Part shown: piece by piece, positions 43,801 to 57,200 of the stretch
Numbering within the stretch: the stretch's first letter is position 1
Layout of the letters: every line of letters begins with the position of its first letter
Origin: Pteria penguin
Taxonomy: Eukaryota > Mollusca > Bivalvia > Pterioida > Pteriidae
NCBI GenBank assembly: GCA_035048485.1
Contig: CM068588.1
Coordinates: 24,760,324-24,824,323, forward strand
Reading direction: 5' to 3'
DNA: 64,000 nt
Notes under the pieces: generated by a model
What the model saw: the letters and a program-made list of their open reading frames with translations, nothing else
Database searches by the model: none
Told to the model about the DNA's origin: nothing
Made by a program: the position numbers and the translations under genes

Positions 43801-44215
43801 ATTCAAAATTTATTAATAGTTTTCAATATTTAGGAGTATTGTTTGTTGAACTTAGGCATTCCGCGTCCATATACTATTGCTCACGGAAGTCATGTACTAT
43901 GGAATTGATATATATTGAAACCATAATTTGCCAATGTATTGTCCATTAGATTTGTATGATGAGATTATTAAATCAATATTATCATACAGGTGTGAGATAT
44001 GGATATTTTATACTATGGTTGTTCTTTTGCTTTTAACATTTTGTAAATACATTTTGAATCTGAACAGCTGAACTCTTAATTATATGGCATATGGTAAACT
44101 TGCAATTTATTTTTGTTTGTTTGTTTGTTTGTTTGTGTTTTTTATATCAACATAAAGATTAGAATGAAAAATGATCAAAAATTAACTTTTTTATATATTT
44201 TCGATGAAAATGAGG

Positions 44216-44239
44216 GGGGGGGGGTTGCAACCCCCCCCC
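44216..44239. repeat. G-run/C-run perfect hairpin
   Basis: Nine G, ttgcaa, nine C: a fully self-complementary 24-bp sequence (the G run itself extends two bases further left). Could be a fold-back or an assembly/sequencing trouble spot. Confidence 0.9.
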
Positions 44240-44692
44240 TCTAAATTCGCCAATGTTACTGAGTACAATGTCGTGAATCAAATAATAAAACGTTATTATA
44301 TAATGAAATGATATAATTTATCAGGATATGTGATATAGACTGCCGGTGATTGCTAGCAATATATAACTTGTAGTAGAAGTAATGAAAAATCATAGTATAT
44401 ATTGATCTTGTATGGTATATATGACTTAACTGTAAAATGCTGTTGATGATTTATTAATGCTGGTGCTACTAAACAGGGGTTATGGTGACTTCTACTAATA
44501 TATCAACAGAGACTTGATTGATGTCTGTGTGCATATGTGTACTTGTTTATATGAGACTTTGAAGTAAAAAACTTTTGAAGAAATCATTTTTGTTAATTTG
44601 CATTTTAATATCCGGGGAATATATCATTTAAGATTGCTAAACCAAAATAGATGCTGTGTTTTAAAGATGATATTACACTTCATGAAGACGTC

Positions 44693-44918
44693 CTGGGTCC
44701 GGCGCCATAAACTGAAAATATACTGAAGTCAATTATTTCATTTTGATTTATTCCCTTATCAAACGTTCAAATAAATTGTCATGCAGAATGAATTAATTCT
44801 CTTTATTGATAGAATAAAACTCAATAAAAACCAAATTCCATTTACTAATTCATTGTTGAACAAAAGAATTTGAAATTTTGACTTAAGTATTTTCTCAGTT
44901 TATGGCGCCGGACCCTGG
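44693..44918 (+). mobile_element. MITE M1, copy 1
   Basis: 226 bp with terminal inverted repeats: left gggtccggcgccataaactg, right cagtttatggcgccggaccc. No coding capacity. The second copy at 45856-46082 is its reverse complement. Confidence 0.9.
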
Positions 44919-45855
44919 ATTGGATTGAAATCTGTTTCCGAATAATCTCAATTGAGAGTAAAATGGGTGGGAAGAGATCAAAACCTATAGGGAGATGTGC
45001 TGTAAGGAAGTGGATGTCCCAGTTGAATTATATACATCTTTGAAACCTAAAAATATTTACTGCTTAACATTTGTATATTGTACATTCAAGTGTAAGTTAC
45101 ATATATAAATGGATGGTACACATACTTTCTTATACATCTATTGGCAGTTTGGAAATCACTTACCATGTCAGAAATCAAAGAATCAACTGAGACGTCTCAT
45201 GTTGGATATTTACCGGTATTGTTAGTTTTCCTTTAATCTTAAACATCACAACAACATTTTCCCGATAACATTCCAACACGGTCCAGTAATCTTAGAGTTT
45301 TCAAAATTGAATTAGAATTGTAAATCAGATTAGTTAATCGTAACAAGCATACACAGATCGTAAAATGGAGAACGAAGGAAATGTACACTACATCGATTTC
45401 TATTAACCTATTTTTTTTTAATATTTTGAAATTTTTGAATTAAAATTGGCGCCACATGTGAGTAAATGGTACACTCAAAATGGCAGTAATTGACAGTAAT
45501 CGATCCATAGACTTCAGATCAGGAACCCGGGACAAAACAAGCGTCTCCTGTTTGGATATATACCCCATCATAAATGCAAACAATATATATGTATCAGATC
45601 ACTACGAGACTCTCTTTTATTTAATTGTGCCTATCTCAAACTTAGTTGTACCTCTCAGTACACGTGCTTCATATGAGCTCTATACTTTTGTTTAAACAGT
45701 ACTTATAGAAAATAATCATTTGTACATACAATGACTTTGGCATATATATATATAGCTTTTCTTATGACAATTAGCCTTATACACTCATTGCCTGGTTAGC
45801 CTACTTCTCGGATATTATTCTGATGTCTTCCCTATACTATACTTATGGATCTGCA

Positions 45856-46082
45856 CCTGGGTCCGGCGCCATAAACTGAGAAAATACTTAAGTCAAAATT
45901 TCAAATTCTTCTGTTCAACAATGAATTAGTAAATGGAATTTGGATTTTATTGAGTTTTATTCTCTCAATAAAGAGAATTAACTCATTCTGCATGACAATT
46001 TATTTGAACGTTTGATAAGGGAATAAATCAAAATGAAATAATTGACTTAAGTATATTCTCACTTTATGGCGCCGGACCCTGG
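45856..46082 (-). mobile_element. MITE M1, copy 2 (inverted)
   Basis: 227 bp, same ends as 44693-44918 but opposite orientation, with few differences over its length. About 0.94 kb separates the two copies. Confidence 0.9.
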
Positions 46083-47065
46083 TCTGTATTATTTCATTTT
46101 CATATAACATTCTCAGACGAAATCACATTCGGGATTAAAACTTCATTTCTTAAGACGCGTAAAACAATTCAGTATACCTTGCCAAGAAATAAAGGAAATT
46201 CGAACGAAATTCACCTCCCTGCCTCTTCTAACTGTAGTTAAATATTATGAGCAGTCGCGTGACTGTGTCTAGAATAATGATGATTATGATAATAAAATGT
46301 GTATAATTGAAATCTGCCGATCGTCTCCTTGGTGGACCGCTGTAAAGACTGAGGAATTTCGGAACCAGGTCTATACCTTGAACTCCACGTTCATCATGCT
46401 TTATCAAACTTGGCAGACTGTGGGTACGATGTTATTGAAATTTGGAAGTTGAATTTGATAGTACCTCTTACTTGGTAAGTAAATTATAATTTTGTAAAAG
46501 TAATATTGTTAAATATATATTTCCAAGGAAGTTGTCATCGTGATTATCCGAATGAAAATCAAACGGTTTTGACCATTCGTATTCCGTTGGTTCTATGCAA
46601 ATGCGATTCGGTGATGGACATCTGTTGTCGTAGAACTAGAAATTAAAGGTTGAAATTATGCACGACAATCAGAAGTTTATATGGTTATAGTAATTACCGT
46701 GTAGCATAATCAAAACGAAATTCACAATAAAATGAGATGAAATGTACATGATTGTTTCTTCTTTTACTCAAAGGCAAGATTATTTTTTACATATATGGTA
46801 TGTGCTTGATGGGGAAAAATTAGACCAGGCTAATGTAAGGAGAGATGTTCTATGTGCCCGTGTTCACATACATCAAGTCGAAAATCCCAAATCTAAGTAA
46901 TTCACGAGGAGTTTTAAAAAATCGAAACATTTTATAACTTACACTTCTTCATTCAGTTGTTAACAGCCAAATTAGCTCCCATGCCAGATCTCGATAAAAC
47001 TCATGCGGCAAATTATTTTTAATATTAGATATTCTTTTTCGAATTTTCTTCTATTTTAGTATTGA
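46083..47065. other. Intergenic, nothing recognised
   Basis: About 1 kb between MITE M1 and the first SINE; only low-complexity AT-rich sequence seen. Confidence 0.5.
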
Positions 47066-47340
47066 TTGATTGATTGATTATTGTTTTACGTCACTCCACG
47101 ATTATTTCAAGTATATATTGACGGCAGCTCTCCTGATGCATCGCATAAATTTAAATTTGTGCAACGGACCAACCCAAAGCAGTGAGGGATCTTTTGCGTG
47201 CCACGCCTACCGCAACACGGAACCTCGGTTTTACTGTCTCTCCCGAAAGAAAGCACACTAGTGCACCAATGTCAGGAGTGGCATTCGGGTTTCCCTGTCA
47301 TGAGCCGAACACTTCATCCACTTGGCTACACCAGCTTCCT
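47066..47340 (-). mobile_element. SINE family S2, copy 1
   Basis: Begins (plus strand) with a tail of ttgattgattgatta, then tgttttacgtcactccacga, gcaacggaccaacccaaagc, ctcggttttactgtct and a decayed tRNA-like head near 47290-47330. Parallel to 47975-48253. Confidence 0.75.
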
Positions 47341-47439
47341 GTTTCAATAAACTAATCATGGACAAATTAGCAAGATAACCTTTCAAACATTTCTGTTACT
47401 GATGTTTTGTTTGCATTTTTATTATCAAAGCTTTTCTCT

Positions 47440-47575
47440 TCTCATCGGTAATACTTGAACCCCTGACCTCTTGCCATCGGTAATACTCCAACCCCTGACC
47501 GCTTACCATCGGCAATACTCCAACCCCTTGACCAATTGCCATCGGTAATACTCCATTTCCCTGACCTTTTGTCAA
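47440..47575. repeat. Short tandem array, about 33 bp period
   Basis: Four diverged units with ccatcggtaatactccaacc and cctgacc blocks. Confidence 0.8.
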
Positions 47576-47689
47576 CGAATCAACCACACTACAGACAAGC
47601 TACGCCGTCTCATGGTCGGCATGTCACTTTATCTACCAAACGCTGATCGTATTCTTCTGGTAAGTTGATTTCCTCAGTTACTTATTACT

Positions 47690-47925
47690 GACCGCTACAA
47701 TAGAAGGGACATTCCAGACACGGCCTTAATACCGACCGCTACAATAGAAGGGGCATTCCTGACACGGCCGCTACAATAGAAAGGGCATTCCTGACACGGC
47801 CTTAATACTGACCGCTGATAACTCTTGATGTAGCCTTAATACCGACCGCTACCACAGAGGGGAAACCCCTGATATACTTTAAATATTGACCATTACTATA
47901 CAAGGGGGAACCCGTGACCGCTACC
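47690..47925. repeat. Short tandem array, about 40 bp period
   Basis: Units share gaccgctacaatagaagggg and cattcctgacacggcc, decaying to the right. Confidence 0.75.
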
Positions 47926-47974
47926 AAATTGTAAGAAATTCCTGATGTGGTGTTTATACCAACCGCTCTCATAG

Positions 47975-48253
47975 ATTGATTGATTGATTGATTTTTGTTT
48001 AACGTCACATCACGAATATTTCATGTATATGGTGACGGCATCTGCCTGATGCGGGGCATACAGATTTTGACCTTTGCAACGGACCCATCCGAAGCAGTGA
48101 GGGATTTTTAACGTGCCATGCAAACCACGACACAGGGCCTCGGTTTTTACTGTCTTATCCGAAAGACAGAACACCGGCATGACCGGCGCGGGACTCGAAC
48201 CCCGGCCTCCCGATCAGGAGTCCAGCGCGTTACCACTAGGCCACGCAGGCTTC
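47975..48253 (-). mobile_element. SINE family S2, copy 2 (tRNA-headed)
   Basis: On the minus strand the head reads gcgtggcctagtggtaacgc (A box) and gggttcgagtcccgc (B box). The body matches copy 1 (gcaacggacccatccgaagc, ctcggtttttactgtctt) and ends in repeated ttgattga on the plus strand. The head is well preserved, so this may be a younger insertion than copy 1. Confidence 0.82.
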
Positions 48254-48920
48254 GCTCTCATAGAGAATAAACATCTGTAGTATCTTGAACTCTGACGACC
48301 CCCATACACCCTGAATCATGTTTTATATTGATTGCTATAATACAGGGGAAGACAATGTCACGAGTTTGGACTACGAGTTAAAACTCGCCACATATCTTCA
48401 TCTATCGTGCAAAGCAAGAATTGATGTCTTTACATGGTAACTGTTGTAGAAAGCTCTCTTCACAACGCCACTAACCAGCATGCAGCAGCGAGAATTTCAA
48501 ACGGTTTAAAATTGTTGTGCCAGGTTTTTGTTTCGTGCACAAGCTGAATACAAGTCGAATGAGTGTGGTTCAGGTTCCGAACACGTGCTGTAGACGTTCC
48601 AAAGTCACAATATGTCACCTTCATTGAGTAGCGATCTTTTGCCGTTGCCCGCGGGATCAAAAATGATGAGATAATATGAACCGGATCAGTAGTGATCTAC
48701 TGTCGTCTATAAAAATGTTTTTGAACATTAAAACTGTAACCCTATGTTCGCATATTATAGGTAAATTTATTCTAAACTGTTTTGATTATACATGTATATA
48801 TAAGCCTAAATCATATTTAAAAAATGCCCTTGCAAATGTTGAGATCAAATTCGTTGTATTAAGTGAGATACGGCTGTCTAAAACGCGATGTTTGTAAACA
48901 GAATGTTTACAACCAACTTA

Positions 48921-48928
48921 TCACGTGA
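48921..48928. promoter_or_regulatory. Palindromic E-box TCACGTGA
   Basis: Perfect 8-bp palindrome 20 bp upstream of the candidate first coding exon at 48949. bHLH-zip factors bind CACGTG cores; function here is a guess. Confidence 0.3.
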
Positions 48929-48948
48929 TCTAATTCGGAGGTCGCATC

Positions 48949-48960
48949 ATGGAGGGCGAG
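48949..48960 (+). CDS. Candidate alternative first coding exon of second locus (MEGE)
   Basis: ATGGAGGGCGAG followed directly by gtaaat. The ATG has A at -3 and G at +4. If spliced to a cactag acceptor ending at 49402, the frame runs LTTSA into the ATG at 49418 without a stop. The acceptor lacks a good pyrimidine tract. Speculative. Confidence 0.3.
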
Positions 48961-49214
48961 GTAAATAAACTTGACGGGCAACTTTAAAAATCTGCATTCA
49001 AGTCTCTTAAAGTTAGTATTTACTGAAATTGATTTCTTTTGAAGTTTCCCTTCATCGTTTTTTTTTTTTTTTTTTATTTTTTTAGTTTTTTTTTTTTGTT
49101 TAAACTGCACATGCGTGAAGTCAAGTTACTGTTGTATTTATGGAATACCCTCTTTATTTACGAAGTATTTTATTTCTATTTTGATATCTCCGAGGGTTTG
49201 AAGCAACAAAGCAT

Positions 49215-49237
49215 GTTATTAACGCAAAGTTAATAAC
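49215..49237. promoter_or_regulatory. Perfect inverted repeat GTTATTAAC-GCAAA-GTTAATAAC
   Basis: Nine-bp arms around five bases, about 180 bp before the ATG at 49418. The half-sites resemble HNF1/POU-type homeodomain sites (GTTAAT). Possible promoter element; unproven. Confidence 0.3.
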
Positions 49238-49417
49238 TTCAGCCATACGAGAAAAATACAGTTTATGTTTTACATGCCTAAATTTTTGAAATTATATCGA
49301 ATTGTAGGGTATACAACTTTAAACCATTGTCCTAATTTTCATAGTTTACAAAGAATTTTAGACCTCATGAATTATTATTCGATTTGATAGATACGACACT
49401 AGTTAACAACTTCCGCG

Positions 49418-49512
49418 ATGCTGAGAACGAACAACGAAAGGAAATCCTCGGATATTTCCACGGTAACACTAGCAGATGACACATCTATAGTGTCGGTGGA
49501 GGACGAATGCTC
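49418..49512 (+). CDS. A' exon 1 (N-terminal cytosolic exon with ATG)
   Basis: 95 nt, ends phase 2 at donor gtaggt. Starts MLRTNNERKSSDIST and ends VEDEC plus two bases. The in-frame triplet at 49400-49402 is TAG, so this ATG is the first in frame unless an acceptor at that spot is used. It is the only unit in the window with its own start. Confidence 0.7.
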
Positions 49513-51194
49513 GTAGGTTGCCAATGTTATTTTAAGACAGTTTGTTTAATAAATGTACTATAAGAATGATTTCTCGTTTTCTGTTTTTCACTTTTTAATA
49601 AAATTTCTAGAAATTTACTAACAAATTTACAAAAATGAATGTTTGACGTCTTAAAAACCCCTTTCTGCAAATGTTTTAGGCCAGTTGAGTAACGATAAAT
49701 CGGACATAATTGATAATTTCAGAATTCTATCCTTTTAGGTGTAAATGTCGGTCGTCTACAAAAGTCATTGTGGGGATTGCTGTGGCCCTTAAATGCGTAT
49801 CACTTGTAAGTAAAAGTAACAAGTCGTAGACAATATTTCAAAATACAATCAAAAGAACTAACAGGTTATGAGGTTTGGAAAAACTGATATTACAGTAAAA
49901 TGAGTACTAGATTTATAAAATGTCTGGGAACCATTTAGTGTCTGTTGAAGCAGTCGAGTGCGTGAAAAGTTTGCTCTTGCTCTCAATGCAGTTTCACATC
50001 CTAGTCAATGGATTCCTCTCCTTTTAGACTCGTTGCAGCCCCATGACTCTCAATTGATAGTGTATATTGATAAAGATTGGTCAGTATATTGACTTAAACC
50101 GATATTTAGGAATTGTATACTTTATTTTTACTGTAGTATCTCTCATGAGGAGATTTCCCCCGAAGCGTACATCATGTTTTGTACGGTACGGGGGTTAACT
50201 TCCTAAACAAAGGTATATAAAGACACGCGGCTGGAATGGGCTATACTTTCAAGATAATGCAATATATAAATGGGTATAAAAATATATGTTAGTGGGTATT
50301 AATATAACAGAAAAATATATCAATAGGTTAAATGTACGTGTAGATCGAAGTAGAAGACATTTGCACACATATATAAATGGGAATAGTATTACACTATGTC
50401 CAACGGGGGTACTAACAACTTCAGTCATACATACGCACCCAAAATTAGGCTACTATAAGTTAGCACACCTACCCCGAGTCTAAACTCACTCTGATTTTAT
50501 TTCAGGTATCCACAGTAGCAGTACTTTCTTACGGCATTATCTTTTTGAAGGACGAAGCTCTGACAAGTACGGAATCGTCCGCATTATTCCGACTAATATA
50601 TTTCTCTGGCATCCGATTCAGCACCATCATCAGTACTGTATATTTCGTGTTGATTGCGGTAGCATTGTTTTCCATTGCTATCTTATTGTTCGGCTTCATC
50701 AACTGTTTTTACAAAAATCACATAATCAGCAGAAAGAAACTGGTTAGTAATTAAAAAAAAAAACTTGGTATGGTTTGCCGTCTTTGTCATACGAACTTCA
50801 AGCTATAATTAGGTGTTGAACTATATACTGATTGTTTCTCCGTTGAAGTTTAGTATAAAACAAAAGAAATTGACTTAAAACAACAAACAAAGGCATTAAT
50901 ATAATTCTAACAATAAAAGAAAGGAAGAGTCAAATGCCGACTGCTTGATTATGTGGTCACACTTTGCCGACTTTTAATGAAATATCTTAAGACGGTTAAT
51001 GCTTTATTCGACATAATCACAGATATACATATACATATTCCTATACATCTTGACCCTCCATTGAATTGATAAATTCCTACTCCATACAATTCAATTTTTC
51101 ATTCCTAAGACATGATCGGGCATCTTAAAGAATACCTGCGTAGAATTTGATGCAAAGCGAATTATTATTATCTTTTTTTATAATTTTATTATTT

Positions 51195-51230
<36 letters not shown>

Positions 51231-54200
51231 TTATTCTTATTACTTTATTGATTTATCAATCTATTTATTTATTTATTTATTTATTTTGCTTTATTATCAG
51301 TTTTATGATAAAACAATATCCCAGATTAAAAAAATCTCAGCCGAAATACATGTATCGTACTTAGATAAATAAACCGTAGTTTGGAATTCCCATATAACTT
51401 TAGTAAAGTTATAACAATAGGAATCATTAGGAAAACTAAACCTAAGTGGGGAAAGCCCTACACTTTTAAACATGTTTTTCCGGATTAACAGATTTACGAG
51501 TGACAAATCTATACAAGAGCAAAGGGAGTATGCAACTGGAATATTGTTTCAGATATATTTATTCATTAAATTTTCTTGATTTTAGTATAAATGTATGAAG
51601 GTGCTCTTGAACCAAATCATTTAAACAGAATCAATATGTATTTAAAACCCTGTTTGATCTGCATGCCCTCTGTTCGACCTGGTATTACAGATTCATGTGT
51701 TACTTGTTTGACTACAGCCGCAAGACGTAACCCTATTTTGATAACAAGACCATAATTTCTTACATTACGTAAACTTACAAATTGTGTATGCATTTCTGCT
51801 CCCTATCATTAATTTCTATCTTCTCTTTCTTTAAATTCAAAATTCAGTTTCGTTTCACCCATCACGTGTGAATATTATATACATTTTATGTCATGTTAAC
51901 ATAATTTACAAGCTTTTAACGTGCAGTTTTTATACGCCCGACTATGAGGGACGTATTATGATATACAATTGTCCGTCCGTCTGTCTGTGCGTCTGCATGT
52001 TTCTGTTTATTACTTAAAACTTCACACGTTTGTTGTGACATTCTCACGATCTGTATTCATTTTGATAAAATATCGATATTTTGTTCTACAGTTATTGGAC
52101 TTTATTCGTGAGTTTTGGCCAATGTTTGACATGTCGCGCTCTATCTTAAGACTGCTTGCTGTGATTTACTTCAGACTTTACACAGTTGTTTGTTGTGACA
52201 ACCTCATGGTCTGTATACTTTTTGATTGAAACTTCCCTAAATAGAGTTATGGGACTTTATTCGTTAATTTTTGTTTGCCAATTTCTACATATCAGTGTAG
52301 AATATTGGGAACATATTATTCCCACTAAAACATTATCTGGATAAGTTTAAATTAGTCTCTAATACTAATATCATTAGTATACTATAACAACTTACATGTA
52401 CAGTCCTGACTGTGATGTGGTGGATGTAATTTTAATTCGTTCATTGTGATAAACATAATGATAAACCTTAACATGAGTGCTCTCTCACCATTTCTTATCC
52501 AACTTCCATGCATATAAATATACCTCCTTCTGGAAATGAAAGGGGACATCTAGACATAGTATCATAGCCACACCTGATAAAATTCCTCTTTCACGTAATG
52601 CAATAAACAAATAAATATACCGAGTAAAGATCACAAATTTGCTGTGGTCTGCAGATCGGCATACTATGCGCAGCTGTTATTACAATCGTTTTTAAAATAT
52701 GTTTTAATAGATATGAAATGTTTTAGTTTTCAGCTGCCCTGCTTATATCTGTCGTGCTGAAGGTAACGTGTATCTTGATGTGGTCATTTGGTTTCCACAA
52801 GGTGAGAATAAATAATATGTCATCTAGGTGCGTTTTATGAGTACACGTTTTTGTCGTTCTGTTTAAAGGTAATCGAACCCTTCCTCGTTTCACAACAGAA
52901 TGTGGCATTCGTAGTGTTTACATTATTGTTGTATTCAATCATATCATTTGTACGAGGTTCATTAGACCTCTGATGCCATCATCCCAGAGAAAATTTATGT
53001 TTCATGGAAGGACAAATTCACCGATCCATTATCGTCAAGATTCAGATCAAATTTTAATGATATCACACAGAAAGGACGAACTGGACAGTTTACTTCTGAA
53101 AAACTGATTCAAAATAATTTAGGAATATTACTGTCTGTCCTGTTCAACGGTTTATGTTTGTGACAAGTAATGAATAAATAATAATAAGAATAAAATAATA
53201 ATACTAAACAAATTAAAATAATAACAATAAATTGATTATTTAAGTTTTAAAAAATACATTAACATTGGAAATTACTAGTGCCCATTTAGAGATCGACTTT
53301 AAATATTTCACATGTGTATCCGTTGTGACGGTACCTTCTTGTTGAAACCAAAAATAAATAAAACTGAAACTTCCGATCACCATTCTTGCATTCAAGATAA
53401 GCTCAAATTTAAATGCATTATCTCTGTGTGTTATTAATATAAAAGTTTTAAATTTCTAAAAGGTACAGAGTCAGGTTTCGCTTCAAATGAAGATGCTGTT
53501 CAGGCATTTCTACTGGTTGGCAAGAGAATGGAACGCTTTTCATGTAAAGGTATGACATCGTACGACAGTAATTCATGTAGATATTCAAAGTCATGAGGGA
53601 TTTGTTACATTCACAAAATTAAATGCCTTACATGATACTGATTGATAGATTGATTACTGTTTTATGTCATACTAGGATTAGCTCACCTGTAGTGTGGCGA
53701 CCTCTATCTTGAGGAAAAGCCTTTATTGTAGCGACACCTATTTTGTAGCGACACCTATATTGTTGCGACACCTTTGTTGTAGCGACACCTATATTATAGC
53801 GACACCTTTATCATAGACACTTATATTGTAATGGGATGTTAAATACATTTATGGCCTATGAAATGGGTTCACCCTCAAAAGGTTTTATTTATATATCAAC
53901 GTCGACCATGATATAACATCTCAACGCTTTTGGTGATATTACAAAACAGCGTCTACCGTGACACATGTCAACGCTTTCCATGACATGACAAAACAGCGTC
54001 TACCGTGACACATGTCAACGCTTTCCATGACATGACGAAACAGCGTCTACCGTGACACATGTCAACGCTTTCCGTGACATGACAAAACAACATCTACCGT
54101 GACACATGTCAACGCTTTTCGAGATATGACAAACCCGTGTCTACCGTGACATGACATGTCAACGCTTTTTGTGACACAACAAACCAGCGTCCATTGTCAC

Positions 54201-57200
54201 ATGACATGTTTAAGATATCCGTGACATGACACATTAGCCTTCACCTTCGGAAGGACCGCATACTGTAGAGACTTCCCCGCGATTCAATCCCTGACCTTAC
54301 CAAGCTTGACAAGAACACCTTATCCCTGAATCAGCTTATACTTATTCGGTTCATGATCCATGTCTCCACATAACCAGTTTTAATTTCAGTCTTACACTTG
54401 CTAAGCAGAAGTGTCTGTTGACCATATAGAGTTATGTAAATCGCTGTTAAAGCCATACTGATGTAAAATGCTGATTTACTCTTTGCCAGTTTTCTTGTTG
54501 TGGAGTTGACTCGAATGTAGGTTTGTATGACCAAGTCATAAAGAAAGACATGAACGTACAGTGGGCCATGCCTGATCACGTTCCACAATCATGTTGCCAG
54601 GACAACACGTTTCCTGATGCTGATTTTGTCTTTTTCTACAAATGCCCATTGGCTATTCGACAGGTAAGGAATTTATATACCATGGGAACTGAAAATTTTA
54701 CTTCGAACAAAAGCACAAATTATAAATGAAATTAAATATTATCAATGTTTTCATTTTTTTTTCATTTTTTTTTCATAATATTTATAAATGTCTGTATAGT
54801 TTTAATGACTCACTGTAGCCTTAAACCTCTTACAATTATAATAAAAGTATAATAAATTTCTACTAACGTTTTAAAGGATTTTGATTTTGTAGCCATGTCT
54901 AGGTCCCATGCAGAGGAGTATAGAGTTCTATTATGTACCAGTCTTGACTGTGTTGTGTGTTTCCGCATTCTCTGAGGTACAGTTACAATAGCTATGTTGT
55001 ATTGGCTGCGTTTTATGTCACACCTTGTTGCTACCGCCTTCTGATCAGCCGCGCATAAAACATGGCTTTTACCACGTCGATATCAAAAACTTTATCGCAT
55101 TTGTCATAAAACTCAGCATTATCTCATTATACAGCTAATATGGTACATACATAGTCACCATGGAAACGATAAACACACAGACATCGATAGGGTTGATTGG
55201 ACAGTGTTGCCAAAATCATAAAAATGTTGAATTCAACAGCATGATGATTAAAGAACCTTCATAGTGATAAAGCACAGTTTTATCACTGTATATCAATATA
55301 TCAAACGTTTGTGACATTCCATAAGTTATTTCTCCTTCAATTCCTCAACCTCATACTTAATCATTAGTTTCCTCACGGCAAAGAGGCTTGGGGTTCAAGT
55401 CTCTCAAGCGACTTGGGTATGGTGAGACAGTAAAAGCGAGGTCGCGGTTTAGGAAATTTGCACGTGACAAACCAGAATTATATTCCATGAACACAAAAAA
55501 TAAGACACACATTCCTTATATTCACATTACCAACTCTTTTTGAAATATTTTTGAAATGATCTTGCTCTAATAAACCAAATTCCCCGCTCGATTCACGTAC
55601 GAATGTTCTAGTTTTTAAATTTTCCGAAACCTTATAAATAAAGAAAATAGTGCATCAATATGAAGCAGATCTTATTTTATTGAAAGGCTGTAAAATTCTT
55701 ACTTTTAATTAAATCTCGAATAGAGGCGACAACAAAATGCTGGATTATTTTATCTTGTTGAATTAGTTCATTACAAAGAAATTAAAGATGTAACGTATGT
55801 AACAGAAGAAGCCTGTGTTGCCTGCAGTAGCACACGTTACATACATATTGTAGTACAAGTGCAATTTCAAAAAAAAAAAGAAAAATTATCGTGCTATGAA
55901 ACCAAAGCTGGAACGAAACTGTGAAAGGTAATTCTGTTGATTCACTTTCCTGTGAATTGGTTCATTGCAAAAGCTGTGGGATCGATTCTATCTTTACACA
56001 ACTATTTTAAAAACATTTTGTTATCCCCTGTCTCCATACGGCAATATTATTGAGGAATTGTTGAAAGCGATACCAAACAACAACCAATACATAAACAACG
56101 GTTGATTTGGACAAGGTTTATTAATGGGTTGTCCTAGATATGTAATAAAAGCCGTTTTGTAGTTAGTTTATAATTCTGTCTCTTCTAAAACCTGTTACAT
56201 TGATGTAATTTATACCATTGTACTTTGATTAAATCTTAGTATATAACATTTCTGTTTATCAGACATTTCAAGAAATAATATTCAATCATTACAGATTCTG
56301 ACGCTGATAGCTTCTCTACAAGAGATACGTAAAATCAAATCTCATTTAGGAGAAACTGACACAGACATATTCCACGCAGCGCCGCCTCTTATGACGTCGT
56401 AAGTAACGCGATTTTATATTTTCACCGATTTTCACAGTTCTTATAAAATATATTTTTTCTTATTTAAAGACATTCACGTCGGGTGTGGCTAGTGAAAAAA
56501 GACGCTCACTCCTCCCGGGCACCTAGTGTAACCTTTGAATTTCAGGTGTCCGTGAATGTCAATTGTTGTACATTGTTGATAGTATCATAGTCATGTGACA
56601 CCAGTTACTTTCGTATTTTACATTAGAAAATATATAATTTTGATGGTAGTATAAGCTGATATTAAATAAGTTAAATGAAATGAAAAGCTCTTTCTCACAA
56701 TCTGATTCGCCCAGAACCTGCTTGTACTTTAAATTTCGAATTCATCTCAATAAAAGTGAATAATTGCGTAAATGCGGATAAACATGAACATATCAGAGAT
56801 CATCGTTGAACTGACTATGTAAGTCTGTCAATCTTTTCTAGGTTTTCGCCTGTCAGGATCATTATCTTTGTCTTTAGTATTGTATCAGTGGTAAGATTTT
56901 GTTCTAGTTTTCTTAAGCGATGTATATCCTATCATTTACTTACATAAGTATCTGAAATGAAAGTTTTATTTCCGTAGAGCTAGACATAAAAATTCGATAA
57001 AATGAAATTAATTGAAAATAAAGTTTTCTCTTTATATATATGTTTTTTGAATTTGAATAGATACAAACAGATGTAGCTTTGTAACCTCATGTTCATGTCC
57101 ATTGACATGGATTTCATATCAATCCTTGAACTGAAGTCACTGCATTTTTATTGAAATGATTTAATACAAATTTCTTTTTATATGAAATACATGATATATA

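Noticed and set aside
49039..49233. Phe-rich membrane-like frame
   Set aside because: Poly-T tract translation upstream of the A' start exon.
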